Below are positions 23,060 to 33,512 of a stretch of DNA of 64,000 nt, piece by piece. The stretch comes from Coptis chinensis. Taxonomy: Eukaryota > Streptophyta > Magnoliopsida > Ranunculales > Ranunculaceae. Position numbers and translations under genes: made by a program. The notes under the pieces were generated by a model, which worked only from the letters and a program-made list of their open reading frames with translations, was not told where the DNA came from and made no database searches. The DNA lies in the NCBI GenBank assembly GCA_015680905.1, contig CM027377.1, positions 22,158,501 to 22,222,500 on the forward strand. The letters run 5' to 3'. Within the stretch, counting starts at the first letter, position 1. Each line of letters opens with the position of its first letter.

Positions 23060-24316
23060 CTTGTGTTAAAAATGAAAATAAAAAATGGGTTAATTAGACT
23101 AAACCCCCCATTTTATACCATGTTGTAGAGGTACATTACATTTTAGTCATGACCTTACAATCTCGGAGAATAGGGTTTGTAAGAGATGTTTGACTGAACT
23201 TAGGTCGGTGCTTTGAGTTGCCTACGTATCTAGTTCTCTGATGAACTGGAATCAAGTCAGACGTAGTTCATGTTGAGTGGTTGAGTGGGAGATGGAGACA
23301 ATGTTTGCCTCCCTGAGAATGGAGAAGACGCCTCCTTTTATAGGCGTAGATCCCCATTTTGTGCTGTCTTGATGATTGCTTTTACTCCTTTCGTTACGAA
23401 GTAATGATCTGTCATTAATGATGTTGTTGACCAGCTTGCAGCGGTTACGTTTCTTAGGTCGTTTGGATGACCTGACCTTAGGTCATATGCACAACCTGCT
23501 TGTAGTTTGGACACGTGGTCTGCCACGAGTGGTTGAGAGTGGAGGGTACTGATACATGTTTAGACTAAACCCCTAATTTTATGATTCCTTAGACATAAAC
23601 CCTCATTCTGTTTTCTCCCTATCACACTAACGTCAATATTTTACTTAATACCCTAACTGCCCCTGTTGTGTTTAGTATAAGCTACGACACAAAAGTTAAA
23701 AAAAAAAAAAAAAAACTCCAATTGCACAAGCTCTGAGTTCCCGTCATTCTTCCTCTCCATCGCATCATCTTGGCATTTGCTCCTTTGAAGGTATGTTATT
23801 TGTTCTTCAAAAATATTGTCATAATCTCTAGGTGGGCGTGTACTGGGCCGTCCTAATTTTATGCGTAATGTTGTTGCTCGAGTCTGCCTCAAGAAAAGCA
23901 ATGGGTCTACTGATGCACTGAAAAAACAAAACGAATTAGAAGAGGCTTCGGTCTCAAGTTTTTGTCCCACCATAACAAACCCAAAACAGTTCCATCTTAG
24001 TGGTTCCGTTATTGATGGCTAGAGTTTCAGCTTATATTCCTTGGGATCGTCAGCATTTCTCTTTTCTTCCCACCTTTTACGTTTCCATCTTTGGTCCCAA
24101 CCAAGATGCTAGCCGTTTTGTGCTGCTGCTGTCACGCACTCACGCTTACTCGTGGTATTATTGGAGAAATATTAAAACAAGCTAGGTCATCGTTGATTCT
24201 ATTCAAGCATGTTACAATGCAATGGCGCTTAAACTGTATAAATTTGGTTTTGGATGATAATGTTGTTGGGTGTAGTATCATACATTCATGCAATTGCACT
24301 CACAATTTGGTTAAGT
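23060..24316. other. Non-coding stretch, LTR-like in part, copy 2
   Basis: Counterpart of 3,392-4,646. LTR-like wording includes TTGCCTACGTATCTAG, GATGAACTGGAATCAAGTC and a leader-like CCTCCTTTTATAGGCG between about 23,100 and 23,570. An A run at 23,698-23,715 is much longer here than in copy 1. No gene is recognised. The stretch ends at the TAA that received the Harbinger. Confidence 0.4.
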
Positions 24317-24483
24317 TAAGAGCATTTGCAATGCAGGTGATAGAGAGGGGGTAGTGATAATTATCACCTACTTGGGTCCAAAACTGCTGTGCAATGGGGG
24401 GTGATAATGAAGGTGATAATTTTCCAGTTCAAAACGAGGTGAAACCAACCACCGAAGTTTATCATCGACTTTGTTTAACCGGA

Positions 24484-24539
24484 CGGGATGTTGGATTCCG
24501 TCCGGATTACAAAACTCACCGACGGAATCCAACATCCCG
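24484..24539. repeat. Left subterminal hairpin of the Harbinger
   Basis: CGGGATGTTGGATTCCGTC (24,484-24,502) pairs perfectly with GACGGAATCCAACATCCCG (24,521-24,539) over 19 bp with an 18 bp loop. A related but imperfect inverted pair is found near the right end (31,684-31,737). Subterminal repeats of this kind are likely binding sites for the Myb-like protein or transposase; that role is inferred. Confidence 0.85.
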
Positions 24540-24710
24540 CCCCGAGTCCTAACGGCTACCAACGGTCAAAAAGTCGAACGGTCAAAAACGGTCAAAATAA
24601 AAAACTTTGGTATATATACAACATTTGTTTCATTTCAACTCACACTTCCAACAATCATATATCATATTTCTTCTTCTTTAAAATCAGTTCTTAAAAAAAC
24701 CAAATATCAA

Positions 24711-25818
24711 ATGGCATCAACTCAAGCATCTCAAGCAAGTGGTAGCACTCAAGCAAAAGCGAGAGCTCACTTTAGCATGTCCGATGATCAAGCTCTATGT
24801 CTTGCTTGGATAAAAATTAGTGAAGACTCTATTGTTGGTGCTTTCCAAAATGCAAAAGGATTTTGGAATCGTGTAACAAACGAAGTTCAATCAAGCACGT
24901 GGTCGGATAGGTCCCCCGATTCAATTAGCGGAAGGTGGAAATATATTTCAAAAAATGATGAACAAATTTGTTGCAATTGTGAATGCGGTGGAGGCTCGAC
25001 ATGCAAGTGGTACAACAATACAAAGCCGGGTAATTACAACGTTGTCAATTTGGAATTTATTGATTATCTTAGTCTTAGTCTAATTATTTCCGTCTTCGTC
25101 TAATTATCTTAGTGTATTTATTATTTCCATTTTAGTCTTAGTCTAATTATTATCTTAGTCTAATTATTATTGCAGTTTAATTATCTTAGTCCTAGTGATT
25201 ATTTTAGTCTAATTACCACCATTTTTTTTTTAGTTGTCCGAGGCAAGGATGACGTACCAACTACAAGAAAAAAATCGCTTTTTCACTTGATCATTGTTAC
25301 GTTATACTCAAGGATAATCTAAAGTGGAGCAACATTTTTGAGGCAAGGTCAAGCCGCCCCACAAAGGGAAAAGGTCATAAAAATGATGGTGAAGATTCAA
25401 CTTCTAATTCACCAAGTGTTGGTGGAGTTGAATTGGAGGGTTCTCAAGAAATAGAGCGCCCAAAAGAAATGGAGCGCCCTCTTGATCGAAGAAAGCCAAG
25501 TCCAAAAGGAACCAAGAAAAATCATTTGGTATGTTGGAGGGTTACTTTACACGTTTAGAGGATACATTTGCATGGGATGCAAATGAAACACAAAAATGCT
25601 TAGAACTTAGGGAAAGGGAACTTGCATATGGTCAAAGAACTGTGATGGCAAGAGAAGAAAAAAATCGGATTCAAGCAGAAAAAAAATCAGGTTCAATTGG
25701 AAAAAATCGGCTTCAAAAGATGCAATATGAAGCTAAGATTTTAGCGACCGATACAAGTGTCCTCCATCCCGATACCGCTTTTATAATCGAAAGCAACAAC
25801 AAGCTGAAAAATCTTTGA
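24711..25818 (+). pseudogene. Harbinger Myb/SANT-like accessory protein (ORF1)
   Basis: PIF/Harbinger elements need a Myb/SANT-like DNA-binding partner for the transposase. The ATG at 24,711 opens a Ser/Gln-rich start (MASTQASQASGSTQ), then a trihelix/SANT-like domain with DQALCLAWIKISEDSIVG and SGRWKYIS (residues about 25-85). A likely intron runs from GTAATT at 25,030 to a T-rich AG at 25,233. Exon 2 starts LSEARMTYQLQEK and continues with DHCYVILKDNLKWSNIF, an acidic/Lys-rich linker and a charged helical C-terminus, ending at 25,818. This is the arrangement of plant proteins often labelled 'glutathione S-transferase T3-like' or 'NAM-associated'. A frameshift lies between the QEK and DHCYV blocks and another before GMLEGYFTRLED. 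It faces the transposase gene tail to tail. Confidence 0.75.
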
Positions 25819-25860
25819 ATGGGGAAGGGCTAGAGGTGGTTCTAGCTCTAACTAAGCTTA

Positions 25861-26290
25861 TGTATTTTAATTATCTAGTATTTTATTTTAATTAAAGCAC
25901 TATGTATTTTAATTAATGCACTATGTATTTTAATTTCAATTGTCTTTTTAATTAATGCACTATGTATTTTAATTTCATTGTATTTTAATTAATGAACTAT
26001 GTATTTTTATCTAACTTTTTTTAATTAATGCACTATGTATGTTCTCATCCAATATAATTATTTTCATAGAAATACAATTACCAATCAAATTAAAATACAT
26101 TGTAATATAGTTCATTAAAATACAACTGATTAAATACGTTGGAACTACATAGGAAATACATTAGGAAATACATTAGGAAATACATAGGAAATAACGTTGG
26201 AACTTAATAGTCCACTTTAGGGTTAGGAAATACATAGGAAATACATTGGAACTTAATAGTTCACGTTAGGAAATACATAGGAAATACATT
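25861..26290. repeat. AT-rich short tandem repeats between the convergent Harbinger genes
   Basis: About six spaced copies of a unit like ATTAATGCACTATGTATTTT (25,861-26,040) are followed by repeats of AGGAAATACATTAGGAAATA with variants (26,145-26,290). The block separates the 3' ends of the Myb-like and transposase genes, so it may hold both polyadenylation regions; that role is inferred. Confidence 0.75.
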
Positions 26291-26324
26291 TTCATTTCCA
26301 TTTTAATTTTCGCCTCCTTCTCCC

Positions 26325-27600
26325 TCATATCGGATCCCACCAATTTGGATCATAAATTGGTACCGGATCTTTTGTTTCTTCAATGCCAGTCCAATTAAAA
26401 ACATGTTCAACTAAGTCCTTTTGAAGATTAGTATGTGTAACTTCATTTCTGATCTTATTTCTTGCTTCAATCATCTGATAGACAAAATGAAAACCATCAT
26501 CTTTCCTGAAAGAGCGCAGGTATTGTTTCTTTCCTCTGACCTTTCCAATTCCAAACTCCACTTTCACGTTCATTCTCAACAATCATATTATGCATTATAA
26601 TGCATGCCTTCATTATGTCTCCAAGAACAACAACACTATGACAACGCGCAGAAGCCTTAACAATATGCCATCGTGCTTGCAAAACTCCAAACGCCCTTTC
26701 AACATCCTTTCTTGCGGCTTCTTGACGTTGAGTAAAGATCTTTTCATGCTTATTTCTTGGATAACGAATGGCTTGAACAAATGTGCCCCATTTTGGGTAA
26801 ATACCATCAACAAGATAATATCCCATATCATAGTCATTACCATTCACATTAAATGCAACAGCCAGGAGCCTCACCTTGCTCTAATGATTCAAAACATGAG
26901 AACGATGAAGCACGTTAATGTCATTATGCTTAACCTGGTAGGCGAAGAAGCAATGCCAGATCCAACAATGTTTGTCTGCAACGGCTTCAAGTATCAAAGT
27001 TGGTTCCTTCTTGTACCCTACATGTGTTCCAGCCCATCCACTTGGGCAATTCTTCCACACCCAGTGCATACAGTCGATTGATCCAAGCATTCCCGAAAAC
27101 CCCTTGTCGCATTTTCAGCTAATATCCTAGCGATGTTCCACTTCACTTGGTCGCCTCTCAAGTACTCTTCCTCAAACGCCGCGTGATAATTGCCTTGCAC
27201 CAACGCTTCATAGATACATTTGCTGTGGAATCTCCAATTTGTAAATACTCATCCGTTGAATCGGAAGAACAACCGGTTGCTAATTGTGCAACCGCAGCTA
27301 GTCCCTTTTGTAACCCGTAAATTGCTTGCCGTCAACCCAATCCATCCACCTTGTCTTTAAAGTAATCGTCGTTTAATGATGCAACAAGATGCAACATATA
27401 CATAAAAGCTCTCTTGTCATCCCCGTACCTTCGTCTAAACTTATGAGGAGGCCACCTACAAGGTGTTGTGAAGTAATCCCTCATTATCTTTTGTTTATGA
27501 AATCACCACCATCTCTAAACGTGTACTCTGCCGCGCACGCATCCATCCAGCGTTTGTCTCAGATCCACATCTTCAATTTCAATGGCTGCTTGAGTCATTA
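26325..27600 (-). pseudogene. PIF/Harbinger DDE transposase
   Basis: The minus strand encodes the plant Harbinger (DDE_4-type) transposase that cuts and pastes the element at TWA sites. Visible blocks from N to C: a lead-in with ARILAENATRGF near 27,110, LGSIDCMHWVWKNCPSGWAG with the first catalytic Asp (27,030-27,090), NDINVLHRS with the second Asp (about 26,895-26,930), and LVDGIYPKWGTFV then KDVERAFGVLQARW with the catalytic Glu (about 26,660-26,800). The C-terminus ends DPNWWDPI at 26,325. All three acidic residues can be seen, but the blocks lie in different frames, so as written the gene is interrupted about four times. The amino-terminal limit near 27,600 is approximate. Confidence 0.85.
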
Positions 27601-28111
27601 ATGCCCCAAAGAATGGATAATAACCGCAACCTCCTCCTCCTCCTTAGCCTCATCATATCATTATGCTCATCTCTTTCTTTTTCCATGTAGTCATCTTCAG
27701 TGAAGTACCGTAAGACTAACGGTGAAACCGTAAGATCTAACTATTACTACTAGATCCTCCCCATAACCTTTGGTTATATGTAATTCTTTGTTCTCTAGAC
27801 ATTTTTCCTATTTTTAGCTTGGTTGTGGGGAAGAAGATGGCTATGTTGTTTGTTTTATATAAAAGATAGAAGAGTAAAACGAAATATGAAAGGTAAGGTC
27901 ACATATGATAAGGTCACATGTGATACTTTGATTTTGGTCCACTTACCAATTGACAACACATTTTATTAGATTTTTGTTCACTCTCCAAGTGACAACACAT
28001 TGTATCCAAATGTCTATCCATGTACCCTCAATAATTCCAAATGGGCCACCATCCCCATCCATAATTGCATTGTTTGGAATAGTAAAATGTGCAGTGAGGA
28101 GGGCTTAAAAC

Positions 28112-28172
28112 CAGACGGATGTTACATTCGCCTCGGTCTAAAAACCGGGCGGGATGTTACATTCGCCTCGGT
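28112..28172. repeat. Internal copy of the Harbinger subterminal motif
   Basis: Two direct copies of GGATGTTACATTCGCCTCGG (28,117 and 28,152) are separated by TCTAAAAACCGGGC. The right subterminal region at 31,681-31,725 reads CGGGCGGGATGTTACATTCC then GTCTCGTATAAAAACTCGGG, which is the same wording. The motif therefore occurs near both ends and also once in the middle, between the transposase half and the PMD half. Confidence 0.8.
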
Positions 28173-28643
28173 ATCCCCATACACTATTCTGCCGTAAACA
28201 CGCCGGAACCAAACCACCTGCAAAATGAGTGATATTCCAAACTAAAAATTTGCTGTTTCAACAATGACAGGAAATGAGTGAAACAAATGTGAAACGAGCG
28301 AAACGAATGTTCCATTTTTGGAAACATACGAACTTATAAGTTTTTAATTTTTTTTGGCCATAACCTCATTTGTTTTATTGACATATTCATATAAAAAACC
28401 TGCTAATATACTTTGAAAATAATAAAGAAGACAAACAACAATCATGAACAACACCCAAGTCTAACACAGAAACTCGGTAAAAAAACTAACTTATAATTTC
28501 TTAAAAAAATTGGACATAACCTCCTTTGTTTAATGACATATTCATATCCAAAACTCATCAAAGAAAACCCGCTAATCAAAAATTCATTACAAACAACAAT
28601 CCCAAACGCCATAAGACAAGTAATGAAATACGGTTATTACAAA

Positions 28644-30704
28644 CTACAAAAAATATCTCATCGAGACCTCCTCCCCCACGAAGAAGGCCGGTCGAAGAGC
28701 TCTCCCCCCTACGTCGTTGCAGCCTCTACGGTTGAGCTTGAGCTTGAGGTACTCCACTTCCAAAGCATTCTCCAACTCTTGCACACGCCTCTCAAGCCGC
28801 AAAGTTCGACACGTTCTTCTTGTAAGTACTCAAAACTGCGGTGAGAGGACTCCATGAAGGACTCACGATGGCATAAGTGAGAGTCTGTAGTTAAGGAGCT
28901 CGACCTTACTTCATCTGTTTAACAAAACAAATGCAAGTTAGGGGTTATAGTGAATACTAATAATAACAAATCATAAATAAATTCAAATCATACTAACCTC
29001 GCTAACTGCCGAATCAGATCGACAAATCTGCTACCATCTGCGGCATCTATTGGTGGAATAGGTATTCTCATATCTTGCCCCCGAAGTAATCATGCTCCAA
29101 TGCCAAAGGTCATCATCATCAAATATCGTGGAGTTCTTTTATGCATCTGAATATCATGAAACACCCCGGGCTGGATCGTGGGTAACTCCACTCCTCCCGG
29201 GAAATGAATGTCGGGCCTCAATGCTCCGAAGTAACCCCCTTCAAAATTGGTGCCCCGTATAACGCACCTAGCAAGAGACCTCGACCAACCCTCTTCCAAT
29301 ATAAGTCATAGTCGCCGTAAAAACTGAAAAGCTGTCGCGTCCCGCCACTCATTTGGGTTTGCTCTATAGTGTGAAAGAGCGGGAAGAATATCGAGGCTGT
29401 CATATCCATAGGTGGTGGGTAAGGTATAACAATCTCTCCGGATACTTGCCGCCAACATCCGTCCCCCAAGGTACCATCATTGATCGACCCTATAAGTATC
29501 ATTAAGCTTTGAGAAAGAAACCTTGCTCTATGACACATATATGATAGTCTACGGTACTCACCGTTCTCGGAACATCCGGAATATCCGCGATAAAAGGGTC
29601 GAAAGATGAAGGACTCGGCCCGGGGGTTGCCACTCAATTCGACTAGCTCCTAAAAGCTCAATCTGCTGACGAGTGTTATGAATATTATGTGATAGGTCCC
29701 CATACCCCCTCTGCCTACGATGAAGCCCCCATGCTTGAATACGTGGAATCAGGTCATGAGTCTCATCCTCTTCCACCCTTCTTCAACGGGATGCATCACA
29801 CGAAAATGCTCGTACCACCAATACTTGTCATCAATAGATAAAATACAATATCAATATATATATATAAACATGTCAACATTAATAATTAGATAAATAAATG
29901 AAATGAAACAATAACTTAATAAATAAGACTTACGGTATAATCCAAACAAAGCCGCACAAATTGCCTTTTAGCGGCTTTCGCCTCAATCTTGAGGTCTAGC
30001 CAGCCGGTAAAGGTATGCTAAGATGGATTGACCCGGTCATAATCCCACATCCTCTCTACGTCTGAGACAGCGGCCATCCACCCGATACGTAAATAACTAT
30101 CAGCATATCCAAATAATACCGCACCAACAAAGTAGAAGAGGAAGGCACGTACATACTCGTGGATCGACTCCTCACCAATATGATAGTCTTTCGGCTTCTC
30201 CTTGAGTCTATTCAAATATCTCGCCGTAAACCAACTCATATTTATAGCTCCTCCCTTAAACTGCTCAGCCGATAATCTCAAAAACTCGTCTTGCTCATCA
30301 TCTTCAACCAAATCAAAACCTTCAAAGAAACTCATCGCCGTAGTAAAAACCTCTAAAGTTTCATCAAAAGGAACGGCATCTCCATAACCAATTGGGATAC
30401 CCGTGAGCATTGTGAAATCAAGAGGGGTAATCCCAAGCTCACCCCATGGGAAATGAAATGTGTGGGTAGTTGGCCACCACCGCTCAACTATCCCAAACAA
30501 CAACGCCTGATCATTTTGTCCCAAATTACAATTAAAAAAACTCCCAAATGGTGTGGCGGATATAATATCGGTAACCGTGACAAAATTAGGATCCGTTTTT
30601 GATTTCATACAACGCCACCACGACACAACATTTGAAAGTGCACAACGACTTTCCATAAGTGTACTTCCTACATTCAACAAACACGCAATAACGATAAAAT
30701 TCAA
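28644..30704 (-). pseudogene. Plant mobile domain (PMD, aminotransferase-like) gene carried by the Harbinger
   Basis: The start at 30,704 opens a 228-residue frame: WWPTTHTFHFPWGEL, then DFTMLTGIPIGYGD, VGAVLFGYADSYLRIGWM and MWDYDRVNPS. This is the signature of the plant mobile domain, found in MAIN/MAIL1-type proteins and in many plant transposons. Coding continues through FTGWLDLKIEAKAAKRQFVR (about 29,960), an intron with donor GTAAGT near 29,934, exons around 29,090-29,820 (FRPFYRG, YWKRVGRGLL, TIQPGVFHDIQMH), another intron near 28,920-28,998, and a last exon with a short coiled coil (RRVQELENALEVEYLKLK), ending about 28,644. A few frameshifts separate the exons. Host PMD proteins act in silencing and gene expression; the role of a transposon-borne copy is unknown. 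Confidence 0.8.
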
Positions 30705-30706
30705 AC

Positions 30707-31262
30707 TAAAATAAACTAATATAAACTAATACAAATTCAAACTAAAATAATCGACAAATTCAAACTAAAATAAACTAATATAAACTAATACAAATTCAAA
30801 CTAAAATAATACGACAAATTCAAACTAAAATTCAAACTAAAATAAACTAATATAAACTAATACAAATTCAAACTAAAATAATAATGCGACAAATTCAAAC
30901 TAAAATAAACTAATATAAACTAATACAAATTCAAACTAAAATAATACGACAAATTCAAACTAAAATAAACTAATATAAACTAATACAAATTCAAACTAAA
31001 ATAATACGACAAATTCAAACTAAAATAAACTAATATAAACTAATACAAATTCAAACTAAAAAATAACGACAAATTCAAACTAAAATAAACTAATATAAAC
31101 TAATACAAATTCAAACTAAAATAAACGATAAATTCAAACTAAAATAAACTAATATAAACTAATACAAATTCAAACTAAAATACGACAAATTCAAACTAAA
31201 ATAAACTAATATAAACTAATACAAATTCAAACTAAAATAATAACGACAAATTCAAACAACAA
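30707..31262. repeat. 60 bp tandem array upstream of the PMD gene
   Basis: About nine copies of a unit of near 60 bp: AAATTCAAACTAAAATAAAC, TAATATAAACTAATACAAAT, TCAAACTAAAATAATACGAC. Units from 30,900 to 31,080 are almost identical and keep an exact 60 bp period; outer units vary by small indels. The array starts within a few bases of the PMD start codon, on its 5' side, so it occupies the presumed promoter and leader. Confidence 0.92.
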
Positions 31263-31683
31263 CAAACTTGATATAAACTAACATAAATAATAATAATTAA
31301 AAAAAAAATCAAAACTTACTTGAGATTCCGCCACTCGATTTGCTACGTGTCGGACCGATGTTGACGCTTAATGGTGGGTGGTCCTCGATTTCATTAACGC
31401 GGTGGAAAATTAAACCCAAGTTCAATTTCGTCCTCCTCGCCCCACATTATGTTCTCTCGACGACGATCTTTTGCCCCTTTTTTTTTGAAATTTTGACATT
31501 TCCAAACCATCGGGAATGCTCTTGATGTGGGTGAGGTTGGTGGGGATGGGTTGGGGATGGAGAAGTCATTATGAATGGAAATTTGTGTTCAAAGGTTGTG
31601 AATGGAGGCTACAAAATCGAATTTTGGCTGGAAATGAAGTGAAAATGGAGCCCTGCTCTCGTCTGTTGGTATTGAGCCATCGG

Positions 31684-31741
31684 GCGGGATGTTACATTCC
31701 GTCTCGTATAAAAACTCGGGCGGAATCTAACATCCCCGTCC
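31684..31741. repeat. Right subterminal repeats of the Harbinger
   Basis: GCGGGATGTTACATTCCGTC and, inverted, GGCGGAATCTAACATCCCCG face each other around CTCGTATAAAAACTC. They mirror the left-end hairpin with several mismatches. Confidence 0.75.
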
Positions 31742-31998
31742 GAGATGTTTTTATCACCTTTGCATTGCCACAGCTTCACCTTGTTTATCACCGGGTTGGT
31801 GATAGAGGGGGTGAAAAGTGAGGAGGTGGCGGTGATAGAGGGGGTGAAAGTTATGACTTGCATTGCAAATGCTCTAACAGTTGTCATCTGGGGCTATTTT
31901 GAGCATATTCTGGTCATAAATATCTTACATCACTATAGGCATAACCCAGCGGTTCCAAAACATGGAGCATACTCTTCATACTTGAGTCGCACCATATA

Positions 31999-33164
31999 GG
32001 GATGTCCAAACGGGTACCCGACCCGGCCCGAACCCGATTTTTCGGGTTTTGAACGGGTATCGGGTTACCCGGGCCCGGCCCTATTTTTTGCGGGTCGGGT
32101 TCGGGTTCGAGTATTTGTTGGATACATGTGACCAAACCCTACCCTAACCCTATATTTTGGGTACCCGTCGGGTTCGGGTTTCGGGTATGGTAAAACCCGA
32201 AATATATGAAATAAAAGAATATTAAATCTCTTCATCAGGAACGTCATTTTCAGTTATTAGATCTCAAGAAAAAACCTCTTTTTCATCTAATTAATCAAAA
32301 GTCATCTTCTTTTATTGGATTTGATCTGTTTAACTTTAACATCGTAAAGCCACCCTAATGATCATCAAAGATTCAAAACACGAGGATTGCATTTTTGAAA
32401 AGCAAAAAGAAGAAAAAGTAGACCAAACAAAGCAAGCAATTCCAAGACAATAACTTCAATAAGATTGATGGTTTTGGGAGTTTCGACTTCTTGTGGTGGT
32501 GTGAATCGACTGTTGATTTGACAATAAGATTGATGGCTTTTGGGAGTTCGGTTTCTTGTGGTGGTGTGGTGTGAACTGTTGATTTGATTTCAAACCTTGT
32601 GACCACATTTAGAAAGAGATATTTGAGGGAGTCTGCCGCCAAATTTTTAAGTGAATGCAAACTTAGCGGCACCATCAAACCCACCAATCTCTTCATCATG
32701 AAGCGTGTGATTGGGTTGTCTTGTTCTTAGGGGAGTTGTTGGAGGGAAGAAGAGTAGTAAAGAATGCGGTCAAAGGTAATTTGTCTTGAAGACCAAAAGT
32801 AAATAGTAATGAGCAAAAGACTAAAAGTTTGTTGAAGATAAATAGATAATAAATGAAAATATAGTTGTTGGGAATTATGGTGCAGTTGGGTTCGGGGTTT
32901 TGGTCGGGCATTTTACCCTATATAACCCGGGTTTTGGGTTGGGTTCGGTCTGGATATGGTTTGGGCTTTTTAACCCTTTTAGCGGGTTTAGGGCCAAATT
33001 ATCGGGTCGGGTTGGTCGGTCGGGTTTAGATAGTGTGACCAAACCCGACCCTATGTATTTTGGTGCAGGTTGGGGTTCGGGTTTTGTCGAGCTCAGGCGC
33101 GGGGTTGGTCGCGGGTTTTTTTTCGGGTTTTAAAGCGGGTTTGAGGCGAGAATGGACATCCCTG
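31999..33164. mobile_element. hAT-like non-autonomous element, full-length copy
   Basis: The element starts GGGATGTCCAAACGGG and ends TGGACATCCCTG, giving an inverted terminus GGGATGTCCA. It is flanked by ACCATATA (31,991-31,998) and TCCATATA (33,165-33,172), an 8 bp target duplication with one mismatch, as expected for hAT. Both subterminal regions are packed with CGGGT/ACCCG-type repeats in opposite orientation. The middle has no hAT transposase. A minus-strand frame near 32,373-32,699 is partly low-complexity and unrecognised. Length is 1,166 bp. Copy 1 of the duplication has the same insertion but loses its right end at 5,757. Confidence 0.8.
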
Positions 33165-33258
33165 TCCATATACCTAAGTATAGTAGTAAATTATTTATGC
33201 CTTCAGAATGGTCATAAACTACCTATCATGTCAAAATTAGCTTTTGATTTTCACAAAT

Positions 33259-33512
33259 CTAGTTTTCGCAGTCCAATGAATTCTTTAAGAATATAACATC
33301 ATTCTGGACATCCTTGTAAACGGAAATGGCATTAGAAACTTCGTTTTCCTTTTTGAATGTAACACCGGCCTTTTCCTCCATGCTTTGGTTCCTTGGGCCT
33401 TCATGAAGATATTTTTTTGTGCTGGTAGACTCTAGAAGCTCATCAGCACCTACCAGTGGGTTCTCCTTTAGACGTAGCAAATGCTCGGCTAGGATAGAAA
33501 AATTAAGTTATT
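33259..33512 (-). other. Exon-like stretch of an unrecognised gene
   Basis: The minus-strand frame reads FSILAEHLLRLKENPLVGAD, then ELLESTSTKKYLHEG, SMEEKAGVTFKKENEVSNAI and YKDVQNDVIFLKNSLDCEN. The even, helix-like, charged composition looks like a real coding exon rather than chance. I do not recognise the family. It lies just outside the duplicated segment, between the hAT-like element and the LINE poly(A) tract. No clear splice sites or continuing exons were found. The rest of 33,173-33,666 shows nothing identifiable. Confidence 0.4.

Larger units (their letters stand above)
24320..31874. mobile_element. 7,555 bp PIF/Harbinger transposon with a third (PMD) gene
   Basis: Termini are GAGCATTTGCAATGCA (24,320-24,335) and its exact reverse complement (31,859-31,874), flanked by TAA at 24,317-24,319 and 31,875-31,877. 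A 3 bp TAA/TWA target duplication is diagnostic of PIF/Harbinger. Duplication copy 1 keeps the empty TAA at 4,647-4,649. Inside, in order: a 19 bp perfect subterminal stem, a Myb/SANT-like gene on plus, AT-rich repeats, a DDE transposase on minus, an internal copy of the subterminal motif, a PMD gene on minus, a 60 bp tandem array, and the right subterminal motif. Two genes is normal for the superfamily and most members are a few kb; the extra gene and length are unusual. Frameshifts in all three genes suggest it is no longer autonomous, subject to sequence quality. Confidence 0.93.
19674..33035. repeat. Segmental duplication, copy 2 (interrupted by Harbinger)
   Basis: This matches 1-5,757 apart from a 7,558 bp insertion beginning at 24,320 (element plus one TAA). 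It has the same LINE tail, the same 61 bp doublet (20,707-20,815), the same Pack-MULE with identical 9 bp flanks, and the same hAT-like element, which here is full length. In protein-coding stretches copy 2 usually keeps the expected residue where copy 1 does not, although copy 2 also departs near 22,330-22,370. The left edge cannot be set, because copy 1 runs off the window. Confidence 0.9.

Noticed and set aside
30707-31262. Regular 60 bp repeats as a CRISPR array
   Set aside because: The units are contiguous and AT-rich with no unique spacers, in plant DNA; it is a minisatellite. The same applies to 15,318-15,980 and 47,027-47,265.
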